Under the pieces are notes generated by a model. It was not told the origin of the DNA. It saw nothing but the letters and a program-made list of their open reading frames with translations, and made no database searches. From Acidobacteriaceae bacterium (GTDB taxonomy: Bacteria > Acidobacteriota > Terriglobia > Terriglobales > Acidobacteriaceae), in NCBI GenBank assembly GCA_003165855.1, contig PMXH01000304.1:1-23122 (forward strand): a stretch of DNA of 23,122 bases, given 5' to 3'. Of this stretch, positions 17,243-23,122 are shown piece after piece. Positions within the stretch are counted from its first letter, which is position 1; the number at the start of each line of letters is the position of its first letter. Made by a program: the position numbers and the translations under genes.

Positions 17243-18406
17243 ATGGACGGTCAAAGTATCGCTTACGGTGGATCCTCGGCCGCCGGCGCCTTACCCGGCA
17301 ACGTTCTTGGCACCCTAATTACCAACACAGACCAGGGCGTGCTCTACTCTTGGGTGCAATGCCCCTCTACCACAACTTCCAATGGCTGCACGCCACAGTT
17401 CCAGCTTACGACTGTCACGAACGGCAGTCCGTCTACCGTGACGACAGGCATCGGTTCTCAGCCAGGCGGAGGCCCAGTTCAGCCCATCCTGCAGCGCGCC
17501 GACGGCTCGTATATTGGTACCGTTTCCACCTTTACCGGAAACCAAATGGTCGCTTTCACTTCGTCTGGGAAGCAGTTATGGAACGGCCCCAATGACACTC
17601 CGCAGATTACGACTTCCGACGGCGGAGTCGTCGGCGCTTCCGGCACCACCTACGACCAAAACGGCATCGCGAATGGACTGGCCAGTGCCCTTGGAGGGTA
17701 TAACTGGCTGGGGAATCCAAACACGTACAGCACGTCGGGAAAGAGTATCATTGCCTCAACGCTTCTGCCGTTGAATGCGGCTTATGACAGTTTTAGTCCG
17801 GCTGCTGCGGGTAACCCCTCGAATCCTACGGCGGTTCAACAATGTCCACCGCTGTCGCCTAGCGCCAACCAAGCCGTTACCCAAGCGTATTCGGGCCTCA
17901 CAACTTTCTTGGCTAACACTAATAATTGCCCAAATTGCAAGGTCAAAATCTTCGGCCCTTTGAAGATGACCAGGAGCGATTTCCTGACCTATTTGCAGCA
18001 GACCCCGCTATTCTGCGATGGAACCCAAGCAACCGGCGTGTCTGCTTCCAAGATCAACGCAGCGTACCAAGACATGACAATTGCAAAACTCTTCCAAACT
18101 GATCCTCCCAGTGCAGTCACGGTACCGAATGGTCCTAGCTCGCCCCTTTGGATATTTTTCAATCCCGACCCCTCCGCTCCTTACAGCATTACGGGGAACT
18201 CCGGTGCCACTTTTAATGAGGCGATGTTATTCCACGAGGGTTTACACGGATATACTAAGCGATTTGATTCCGTTACCTTCCTTGCGCCCAAGACTTTAGG
18301 TTTGTGTGAGCTGCTTGGGGTTATGCAAGAATACCCAAATTGCGGGCCATCAAACACGGTGGTCATAACTTTCTTTATCGAAAACACCGCATGGCCCTTA
18401 CGATGA
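17243..18406 (+). CDS. Propeller-like secreted protein with C-terminal HExLHG domain (copy 1)
   Basis: 387 residues from ATG 17243; the frame is open back to 17174, where it joins the fragment upstream by a frameshift. Residues ~1-150 continue a propeller-like scaffold (GTLITNTDQGVLYSW, GGGPVQPILQRADGSYIGTV, NDTPQITTSDGGVVGASG, TYDQNGIANG). After AVQQCPPLSPSANQ comes a separate C-terminal domain of ~170 residues. It contains CPNCKVKIF, FLTYLQQTPLFCDG, PLWIFFNP, and FNEAMLFHEGLHGYTKRFD, where His331, Glu332 and His335 form HExxH and Asp342 follows seven residues later, then GLCELLG and PNCGPSN. HExxH suggests a zinc metallopeptidase-like site; no activity is proven. The stop overlaps the next start by ATGA. 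A tentative reading is a polymorphic effector with a variable C-terminal end. Confidence 0.65.
   Translation: MDGQSIAYGGSSAAGALPGNVLGTLITNTDQGVLYSWVQCPSTTTSNGCTPQFQLTTVTNGSPSTVTTGIGSQPGGGPVQPILQRADGSYIGTVSTFTGNQMVAFTSSGKQLWNGPNDTPQITTSDGGVVGASGTTYDQNGIANGLASALGGYNWLGNPNTYSTSGKSIIASTLLPLNAAYDSFSPAAAGNPSNPTAVQQCPPLSPSANQAVTQAYSGLTTFLANTNNCPNCKVKIFGPLKMTRSDFLTYLQQTPLFCDGTQATGVSASKINAAYQDMTIAKLFQTDPPSAVTVPNGPSSPLWIFFNPDPSAPYSITGNSGATFNEAMLFHEGLHGYTKRFDSVTFLAPKTLGLCELLGVMQEYPNCGPSNTVVITFFIENTAWPLR
17600..17669 (+). repeat. 70-bp direct repeat, left copy
   Basis: Matches 20744-20813 at 66 of 70 positions (mismatches at the 10th, 16th, 31st and 50th bases). It encodes the end of the scaffold, the PQITTSDGGVVGASG part, just before the divergent region. 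Homology continues more weakly to the left. Confidence 0.85.
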
Positions 18407-19161
18407 AACAGATACGTGCGCACCCAGGCCGTGTACTGGTGTTCGTTTGCCTCGCGTTGCTGCTCCTGTTTGCTGGGATTGCTCTAGCAACATTCGAGGT
18501 TGTCATGCACATCCCGGGAAGCTCGATTACCTGCGGGCCGCCTCCACCGTATCTAAAGCCCGTATCTCCACTGCACGCTGTCTTTACGGCACATATACTT
18601 TACGTTGGTCGCTTTGACCCACGGTACGCTATTCGATCAGGCCACCGGTTTGGCCCTTGGGCCATAGCACATGTCAAGCGTCGATATTGGGGACTTCCCT
18701 GGTGGGGCTCTCAGATTGTTGTGCTCGCTCCGGGATGGTACCAGGAAGGGGAAACCTACTTCGTCGACGGCAAGATGGGGGCCCTCCCTTACTCGAAGTT
18801 TCTTCCAGTTGTCTACACCGGTCCCTGTAACCGAACGCGGCCGTTGAGCGAAGCGGTGGTCGATACGCGGATCTTGATGCAAGGCCCACTTCGCGGAGTC
18901 CGCATCATAGGACGCACATATCGACGTCAGCCCGGCGGAAAATACGAGCCTACCCCTGGAATGGAGGTCGAGATCAGCGGTCCGGATGGCCCGATCCTAG
19001 TTACTAGCGACGCTAATGCGGTCTATGAATTCGACCGTCTGCCTGTTGGACACTACACTATTCGAATAGAACACCCCGATCGCCGAGATTACGAGGAGGG
19101 CGTCCATGACAAGATTCTCTCGCCCGGCGATGTTTGGGGACGAGACGTTTATTCCCAATAA
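18403..19161 (+). CDS. Membrane-anchored protein with C-terminal Cna-B-like domain (candidate partner of copy 1)
   Basis: I chose ATG 18403 because it overlaps the upstream stop as ATGA, a mark of translational coupling, and because it directly precedes a membrane helix (VLVFVCLALLLLFAGIALATF, residues ~11-31). The product is 252 residues. The middle part is unfamiliar, with one Cys near 44 and another in GPCNRTRPLSEA, and could be a small disulphide-bonded domain. The C-terminal ~80 residues are a carboxypeptidase-regulatory/Cna-B-like sandwich (VRIIGRTYRR, GMEVEISGPDGPILVTSD, VYEFDRLPVGHYTIRIEHP). Its position right after an HExLHG gene parallels 20121-20681, which follows the second HExLHG copy. 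A protective (immunity) role is possible but unproven; it could equally be an unrelated envelope protein. Confidence 0.7.
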   Translation: MKQIRAHPGRVLVFVCLALLLLFAGIALATFEVVMHIPGSSITCGPPPPYLKPVSPLHAVFTAHILYVGRFDPRYAIRSGHRFGPWAIAHVKRRYWGLPWWGSQIVVLAPGWYQEGETYFVDGKMGALPYSKFLPVVYTGPCNRTRPLSEAVVDTRILMQGPLRGVRIIGRTYRRQPGGKYEPTPGMEVEISGPDGPILVTSDANAVYEFDRLPVGHYTIRIEHPDRRDYEEGVHDKILSPGDVWGRDVYSQ

Positions 19162-19248
19162 AACCAACATTGGGGGCTGGCTGTGATCTATCAAGACGTT
19201 GTACCCACGGGAGCAGCCCGGCTGATGGCGGAGCGTAACCGAGACTAC

Positions 19249-19332
19249 TGACCTGATGGGATGGCCATGAGCCCTCCTGCCTCGACAGTAGCAAACTGCT
19301 AGTTGTCGGGCCGGGTCCATCCCATCAGGTCA
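19249..19332. repeat. Long inverted repeat (16-bp perfect arms), possible structured RNA or element end
   Basis: The 16 bases at 19249-19264 (TGACCTGATGGGATGG) are exactly mirrored at 19317-19332 (CCATCCCATCAGGTCA). The 52-nt interior contains further short pairings such as AGCA/TGCT. It lies in the noncoding gap between the membrane gene and the IS3 remnant, whose left end begins nine bases later. It may be the noncoding end of another lost insertion sequence. Confidence 0.55.
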
Positions 19333-19340
19333 CCACCAAG

Positions 19341-19646
19341 TGAGCGGCTCCCCGAAAGTTAATACAGTTTGAGAGTTAGTTTCCGGCAAAATCCTCCTTC
19401 GTCGGATTTTGCCAATGAAGCGGAAGCGGTTTTCGGTCGAGCAGATTGTGGCGGTGCTAAAGCAAGCCGAGATCGGGGTGCCGGTGGCGGAACTGATCCG
19501 GCAAGTGGGGATCACGGAGCAAACTCTGTATCGCTGGAAGAAGCAGTACAAGGGGCTGGAGACTGATCAGGTCCGCCAGTTCAAACAGCTCCAGGAAGAG
19601 AACGGGCGACTGAAGCGGTTGGTGGCGGAGCTGACGTTGGACAAGG
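19341..19646 (+). mobile_element. Truncated IS3-family insertion sequence (left end and most of orfA)
   Basis: The sequence from 19341 (TGAGCGGCTCCCCGAAAG) matches the style of IS3-group left terminal repeats (TGA...CCCCGAAA). A leader hairpin and an OrfA reading frame follow. OrfA is cut near 19646, after LTLDK, where a complete copy would continue into its last residues and OrfB. OrfB and the right end are absent, so the element is dead. The break point abuts the orphan HExLHG cassette. Confidence 0.7.
19385..19413 (+). promoter_or_regulatory. Hairpin directly before the IS3 orfA start
   Basis: GGCAAAATCC (19385-19394) and GGATTTTGCC (19404-19413) are perfect 10-bp arms with a 9-nt loop, ending one base before the orfA ATG at 19415. 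It would hide the ribosome-binding region when transcription enters from outside, a known protective arrangement in insertion sequences. Confidence 0.5.
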
Positions 19647-19693
19647 TGAGGGATTGTCGCAATATAACGGCTACGCGATCTGGCTACGACTAA
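19415..19693 (+). pseudogene. Truncated IS3-family transposase OrfA
   Basis: Starting at ATG 19415 the product reads MKRKRFSVEQIVAVLKQAE, VPVAELIRQVGITEQTLYRW, KKQYKGL and LQEENGRLKRLVAELTLDK: the helix-turn-helix and leucine-zipper parts of IS3-family OrfA. The normal last residues are replaced by out-of-family sequence (VRDCRNITATRSGYD) that is really the next cassette read in the wrong frame. No OrfB follows, so no functional transposase can be made. Confidence 0.8.
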
Positions 19694-20100
19694 TCAGCGA
19701 TTGGGATGGATCGTGGCTGGGCCTGAACAGCCAATATATCCATACGCGCGGCGGGAAAGTGAATAGTTACGGATTAGGCACCCTTTTGCACGAGGTTCTG
19801 CATAAGAACAGCGTCGGCGGTCTCTTGACCTTCTCCTCAAGCGAGCGGAAGAATTTGCGAATTTATTTCGCTCCCTCTCTAGTTATCAATAATCCACCAT
19901 TTAATGAATCAATGTTGTTCCACGAGTCGTTGCATGGTTTCAGCGGTTTGGGCGACGGAGGAGTACCGGGGCAGATCGGGCTGTGCGACGTTCTCGGCGC
20001 GACACCTCAGACCAAGATCAAGGTCGAATTTCCAAATTGCGGGAGTTCGACGATAAACATTACGGATTGGATCGAGAAGTACATTATTGCCCCACACTGA
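19654..20100 (+). CDS. Orphan C-terminal HExLHG domain (copy 2), lacking its scaffold
   Basis: About 148 residues from a TTG at 19654, with no convincing start: the frame is open a little further left and begins at the IS3 break. There is no signal peptide. The last ~75 residues match the end of copy 1: FNESMLFHESLHGFSGLGD (His90, Glu91, His94, Asp101), GLCDVLG, FPNCGSS, and ITDWIEK against copy 1's ITFFIEN. A second, different HExxH occurs upstream in LGTLLHEVLHKNSVGG (His46, Glu47, His50). This looks like a silent or donor copy of the variable C-terminal end. Alternatively it is simply a deletion remnant of a second full-length gene. It is followed 20 bp later by a membrane protein gene. 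Confidence 0.6.
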   Translation: MSQYNGYAIWLRLISDWDGSWLGLNSQYIHTRGGKVNSYGLGTLLHEVLHKNSVGGLLTFSSSERKNLRIYFAPSLVINNPPFNESMLFHESLHGFSGLGDGGVPGQIGLCDVLGATPQTKIKVEFPNCGSSTINITDWIEKYIIAPH

Positions 20101-20120
20101 TCCCTGCACTGGAGTCCTTC

Positions 20121-20681
20121 ATGCGCTTGCGAATTTTGTTACCTTTGGTGAGTGTGATTTTGGCAGTCGTACTTTTCCGCGTTGGGGATATGCAGATAAA
20201 GAAAATCCTGGACGTCAGGCGCCAGGACCGTTTTGCCGAGCCTGTGCCCGACGCGTATGCAAGGGCTAGGTATTTCGACTACGCTATCAATGCGCCGGCA
20301 TGGGCCACCCTCGGAGAAAAACGCGGTACGCTCTGGCCCAGGAGCAAGCCCTGGGAACGCAACCTAAGATACTTCCTAGCTGTCATTGTGATGTGGTATT
20401 TGGTGGGGCTCCAGTTCGACAAAAGATCTGGCGCGAGAAGGGTAGATAATGCTCGACGAGGCGCGTGGCTGGGCCAGGTCTTTGCGATAATTTGCGTGCT
20501 CTACGGACTCTTTCTTTGCCACCTGATGCTTCCTGAGTTCGTACCCTTGAGCGACTACGGGCACTGGCTACCACTCCGTCGATACGAGCCCTGGTTCATT
20601 GCCGCAGTGCTAACCTGGGGCACAGGATTGGTGCTGGCCGGCTCATATTCTCTATTCCGTCGTGCGAAACGCACAGCCTAA
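20121..20681 (+). CDS. Four-helix integral membrane protein (candidate partner of copy 2)
   Basis: 186 residues from ATG 20121, preceded by GGAG at a six-base spacing, a good ribosome site; an upstream in-frame start would overlap the preceding gene. Hydrophobic segments lie near residues 4-20, 82-98, 117-136 and 156-177, with a charged soluble loop between the first two and a basic tail (RRAKRTA). I do not recognise a family. It sits directly behind the orphan HExLHG domain on the same strand, as the other membrane gene sits behind copy 1. By analogy with effector/immunity pairs it may protect the producer, but this rests on position only. Confidence 0.65.
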   Translation: MRLRILLPLVSVILAVVLFRVGDMQIKKILDVRRQDRFAEPVPDAYARARYFDYAINAPAWATLGEKRGTLWPRSKPWERNLRYFLAVIVMWYLVGLQFDKRSGARRVDNARRGAWLGQVFAIICVLYGLFLCHLMLPEFVPLSDYGHWLPLRRYEPWFIAAVLTWGTGLVLAGSYSLFRRAKRTA

Positions 20682-20743
20682 CAAATCCGATGATCGCCTT
20701 CACCGTGGCGAGCAGCACACTGTGGACCGTGCCCAACGACACG

Positions 20744-20813
20744 CCGCAGATTGCGACTGCCGACGGCGGAGTCATCGGCGCTTCCGGCACCATCTACGAC
20801 CAAAACGGCATCG
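20744..20813 (+). repeat. 70-bp direct repeat, right copy
   Basis: Partner of 17600-17669, 3144 bp away in the same orientation. Sequence diverges sharply immediately right of the block. Recombination between the copies would delete or exchange the material between them, including both HExLHG domains and both membrane genes. Confidence 0.85.
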
Positions 20814-21077
20814 TCACCGGCCAGACTGCAGCTCTTACGCCGAATCCAACCTCTTCTAGCGGAGGTCAGTGGCCGGGATGGCTCGCGAATCCATTAGGCA
20901 TGGCATACTCCATCACATCCGGAGCGGTCACGGGCTCCGCATTTGTGCCGATCAGCTATGCGACCACTTTTGCCGCACTGCTGGGCGGCAATAACTCTGG
21001 CACGGGAACCAATGTCCAGCAGGAGTGGTTCCCCGAACTCCCCAGTTGTCCGCTTGCGCCCCCAGGTCCTCTAAAAT

Positions 21078-21103
21078 ACGGGGACAGACGGGACGTACCC
21101 CGT
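21078..21103. repeat. Short inverted repeat at the array / ABC-F boundary
   Basis: ACGGGG (21078-21083) and CCCCGT (21098-21103) enclose GACAGACGGGACGT-type sequence. It resembles dispersed extragenic palindromes and sits where the third scaffold fragment ends, just beyond the ABC-F stop. Confidence 0.4.
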
Positions 21104-21114
21104 TGCACAAGGCC

Positions 21115-22752
21115 CTACGAATAGATCCCAGGCGCCTCATGTCCAAGCTTCTGTACGTACTCAACGTACGACCCCGGATACACGGTGGGATGGCGATCCG
21201 TGCCGCTCTCGCCGCCCAGTTCCAGCACACGTGAGCCGAGACCGCGAAGGAACATGCGGTCATGCGATACGAAGATCATGGTGCCTTCAAAATCCTTCAG
21301 GGCGTCCACCAGCATCTCCTTGGTCGCAAGATCCAGGTGATTGGTCGGTTCGTCGAGCACCAGGAAGTTCGGCGGGTTGAAGAGCATGCGGGCTATTGCC
21401 AGCCGCGACTTTTCTCCGCCGGAGAGTGCGCGGATCTTCTTATCTACATCTTCGCTGGAGAACTGGAATGCTCCCGCCAGGTTCCGCAACGAGCCGATAC
21501 TGTCTTGCGGAAAATCCTGTTGCAACTGTTCGCTGACGGTGAGGTCGGGATTGAGCAGATCTAAAGACTGTTGCGCGAAGTAGCCCATATACAGGCTGGC
21601 GCCGAGCCGCACGCTTCCGGCATCTGGAGCACTGGCTCCGGCAATCATTTTAAGAAGCGTAGTCTTACCGGCGCCGTTTCTTCCCATGACGGCCCAGCGT
21701 TCTCCGCGGCGGATGGTGAGATTGAACCCTTCGTAAATCACACGCGGGCCGTAACTCTTGTGCAGATTTTCGAGGACCGCCACCTGTTCGCCCGATCGCG
21801 GAGGGACACGAAAGTCAAACTTCACCACCTGGCGTTTCTTTGGCAACTCGATCTTTTCGATCTTGTCCAAGGCCTTGATCCGGCTCTGCACCTGGGCGGC
21901 TTTGGCGGCGTGCGTCCTGAAGCGATCGATGAAGCGCTGTTCTTTGGCGAGCATGGACTGCTGGCGGGCAAATGCTGCCTGCTGATTGCTTTCTCGCACC
22001 GCGCGCTCGCGCTCGTAGAAGTCGTAGTCACCCGAGTAGGTGATGATTTCGCCGCCATCGATCTCCGCAATCTTTGATACCAGACGATTCATGAACTCGC
22101 GGTCGTGCGAGGTCATCAGCAAAGCACCGGGAAATGACTTGAGAAACTGCTCGAGCCAGATGATGGATTCGATGTCGAGGTGGTTCGTCGGTTCGTCCAT
22201 CAGCAATACATCCGGCATTCCGAGCAGGACGCGCGCCAGCGCAACCCGCATCTTCCATCCGCCGGAGAGAGCGCCCACGTCGCCATCAATCTGATCGTCT
22301 TTGAATCCCAGCCCGTGCAACACTTCACGGGCTTGCGATTCGAGGGCGTAACCGCCTAAATGCTCGTACTCCTCCTGCACATGACCAAAGCGATCGAGGA
22401 TGCGGTCCATGTCATCCGCCTTGTCAGGGTCGGACATTTCGTGCTGCAAGGCTTCGAGCTCGTGGTGCAGATCGCCGACGCGTCCGCTCCCTGCGATCGC
22501 TTCATCCAGAACCGAACGGCCCTGCATTTCCTCGACGTCCTGGCGAAAGTAGCCGATCGTCAACTTCCTGGGGACAGAGACCGCGCCGTCGTCGGGAGTC
22601 TCCTCGCCGACCACCATGCGGAAAAGCGTTGTCTTGCCCGACCCATTGGGACCGACCAGTCCGACTTTTTCGCCGGGATTCAACTGAAACGAAGCATCCA
22701 CGAAGAGCAACTGCTTGCCATACTGCTTATTGATGTTTGAGAAAGAGATCAT
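21115..22752 (-). CDS. ABC-F family ATPase (ribosome-associated type)
   Basis: 545 residues with two tandem nucleotide-binding domains and no membrane segments, the ABC-F plan; members of this family act on ribosomes as translation factors or antibiotic-protection proteins. Domain 1: Walker A GPNGSGKTT (~35), signature LSGGWKMRVALAR, Walker B VLLMDEPTNHLD, switch TSHDREF. A charged helical linker follows (RQQSMLAKEQRFIDRF, KALDKIEKIELPKKRQ). Domain 2: Walker A GRNGAGKTT, signature LSGGEKSRLAIAR, FLVLDEPTNHLD, VSHDRMF. Both catalytic glutamates are present. There is no long C-terminal coiled coil of the Uup type. The start ATG at 22752 has no obvious ribosome-binding site. It is transcribed toward the fragmented array. 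Confidence 0.93.
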   Translation of the reverse strand: MISFSNINKQYGKQLLFVDASFQLNPGEKVGLVGPNGSGKTTLFRMVVGEETPDDGAVSVPRKLTIGYFRQDVEEMQGRSVLDEAIAGSGRVGDLHHELEALQHEMSDPDKADDMDRILDRFGHVQEEYEHLGGYALESQAREVLHGLGFKDDQIDGDVGALSGGWKMRVALARVLLGMPDVLLMDEPTNHLDIESIIWLEQFLKSFPGALLMTSHDREFMNRLVSKIAEIDGGEIITYSGDYDFYERERAVRESNQQAAFARQQSMLAKEQRFIDRFRTHAAKAAQVQSRIKALDKIEKIELPKKRQVVKFDFRVPPRSGEQVAVLENLHKSYGPRVIYEGFNLTIRRGERWAVMGRNGAGKTTLLKMIAGASAPDAGSVRLGASLYMGYFAQQSLDLLNPDLTVSEQLQQDFPQDSIGSLRNLAGAFQFSSEDVDKKIRALSGGEKSRLAIARMLFNPPNFLVLDEPTNHLDLATKEMLVDALKDFEGTMIFVSHDRMFLRGLGSRVLELGGESGTDRHPTVYPGSYVEYVQKLGHEAPGIYS

Positions 22753-22885
22753 TTTGAAGGAGCAACTCGCGGCGCCGTGCCTCTTAATTAGTGTAGCCGC
22801 AGTGTAGCCCGGCCAGAAAATTGCCGGCCAACGCTTGGCACGTTGGGGATCAGTGAACAGAAATCAGGCATCGCAAAATTCACAC

Positions 22886-22903
22886 TTGACATTGACAGAT
22901 AAT
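22886..22903 (+). promoter_or_regulatory. Tandem TTGACA boxes before the ArsR gene
   Basis: TTGACA occurs twice in direct succession (22886-22891 and 22892-22897), followed by GATAAT (22898-22903), within 30 bp of the regulator's ATG. With no Shine-Dalgarno sequence before that ATG, the mRNA may be leaderless or nearly so. The spacing to a -10 box is not ideal for either copy. Confidence 0.35.
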
Positions 22904-22913
22904 CCACTACCCT

Positions 22914-23122
22914 ATGGTTGTGGATAAATTAGGTACAACGTTTGCGGCTTTGTCTGATCCAACCCGCCGGGCAATGATCGAACGACTCTCCCGTGGGCCG
23001 GCCTCTGTGCATGGATTGACGGAACCGTTTGCACTTTCGCAGCAGATGATTTCAAAACATATTGCCTACCTGGTGCGGGCGCGGATTGTGATCAAGACCA
23101 AGCGTGGACGAGAGAGTGTGTG
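22914..23122 (+). CDS. ArsR-family winged-helix regulator, 3'-truncated by window edge
   Basis: From ATG 22914 the frame stays open to the window end (69 codons). The product begins MVVDKLGTTFAALSDPTRRAMIERLSRGP, the standard ArsR opening helix, and continues PFALSQQMISKHIAYLVRARIV, the helix-turn-helix with the SKH recognition motif, then KTKRGRES entering the wing. No metal-binding Cys pair (ELCVCD) is visible in the part available, so it more likely belongs to the metal-independent group often found beside SRPBCC/AHSA1 proteins. The next gene is outside the window. It is divergent from the ABC-F gene with ~160 bp between them, and is too far from the efflux operon to be assigned to it. Confidence 0.88.
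   Translation, partial: MVVDKLGTTFAALSDPTRRAMIERLSRGPASVHGLTEPFALSQQMISKHIAYLVRARIVIKTKRGRESV

Larger units (their letters stand above)
20684..21114 (+). pseudogene. Third scaffold fragment of the propeller-like protein
   Basis: The frame reads NPMIAFTVASSTLW, NDTPQIATADGGVIGASG, TYDQ-like IYDQNGIVTG, then WPGWLANPLGMAYSITSG, ATTFAALLGGNNSG, NVQQEWFPELPSCP. This parallels copy 1 (QMVAFTSSGKQLW, NDTPQITTSDGGVVGASG, TYDQNGIANG, AVQQCPPLSP). It starts without signal peptide or N-terminal blades and stops just after the linker, before any HExLHG domain, so it is the middle piece of a second or third gene. It ends in a small inverted repeat next to the ABC-F gene. The nominal ATG at 20690 is probably not a real start. 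Confidence 0.65.

Noticed and set aside
19983..20120. N-terminal extension of the four-helix membrane protein
   Set aside because: It would overlap the orphan HExLHG domain in another frame; ATG 20121 has a GGAG site at good spacing and starts a membrane helix.
22914..23122. Regulator of the metal-efflux operon
   Set aside because: It lies 6 kb away, behind an oppositely oriented gene, and shows no metal-binding cysteine motif in the visible part.

Overview
The window reads as bacterial chromosome, most likely an Acidobacteriota (Terriglobia-type) soil organism. This is an inference from gene content: many exported proteins with TPR or carboxypeptidase-regulatory-like domains, a giant UnbV/CRTAC-type FG-GAP protein, and a propeller-like secreted family whose peptide style I associate with that phylum. 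No database search was possible.

Left part (1-10092): the 3' end of a formylglycine-generating-enzyme-like gene; two paralogous exported nucleoside-hydrolase-like proteins (1160-2242 and 3822-4910) flanking an oppositely oriented exported TPR protein (2257-3672); a 1295-residue Tat-exported fusion of FG-GAP, ASPIC/UnbV, redoxin and TPR modules (4921-8808, minus); and an exported aldose 1-epimerase (8953-10092, minus). This part looks like stable chromosome devoted to extracytoplasmic carbohydrate and nucleoside metabolism.

Middle (10093-11303): a gene-poor seam. It holds several perfect inverted repeats, a frameshifted remnant of a secreted protein (10442-10631), and a 45-nt fragment that is precisely the 3' half of a tRNA-Pro(CGG) gene on the minus strand (10957-11001). 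Such half-tRNAs are normally left by integrase-mediated insertion, and the orientation places the inserted DNA to the right.

Next comes a complete three-gene heavy-metal RND efflux operon (outer-membrane channel, lipoprotein adaptor, CzcA-type pump; 11304-16893), a plausible cargo of such an element.

The most interesting stretch is 16947-21124. A frameshifted propeller-like secreted protein ends in a domain with an HExLHG motif. It is followed, with an ATGA overlap, by a membrane-anchored protein. After an IS3 remnant comes an orphan second copy of the HExLHG terminal domain lacking the scaffold, followed 20 bp later by a four-helix membrane protein. Last is a third fragment of the scaffold, sharing a 70-bp, 94% identical block with the first copy. 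The layout (scaffold, variable C-terminal end, small membrane gene, orphan end, small membrane gene, homology patch) resembles polymorphic-toxin loci with orphan C-terminal/immunity cassettes. Toxicity and immunity are inference only.

Right edge (21115-23122): an ABC-F ATPase on the minus strand and the start of an ArsR-type regulator on the plus strand, cut by the window end. No integrase, CRISPR array, rRNA or intact tRNA was found.
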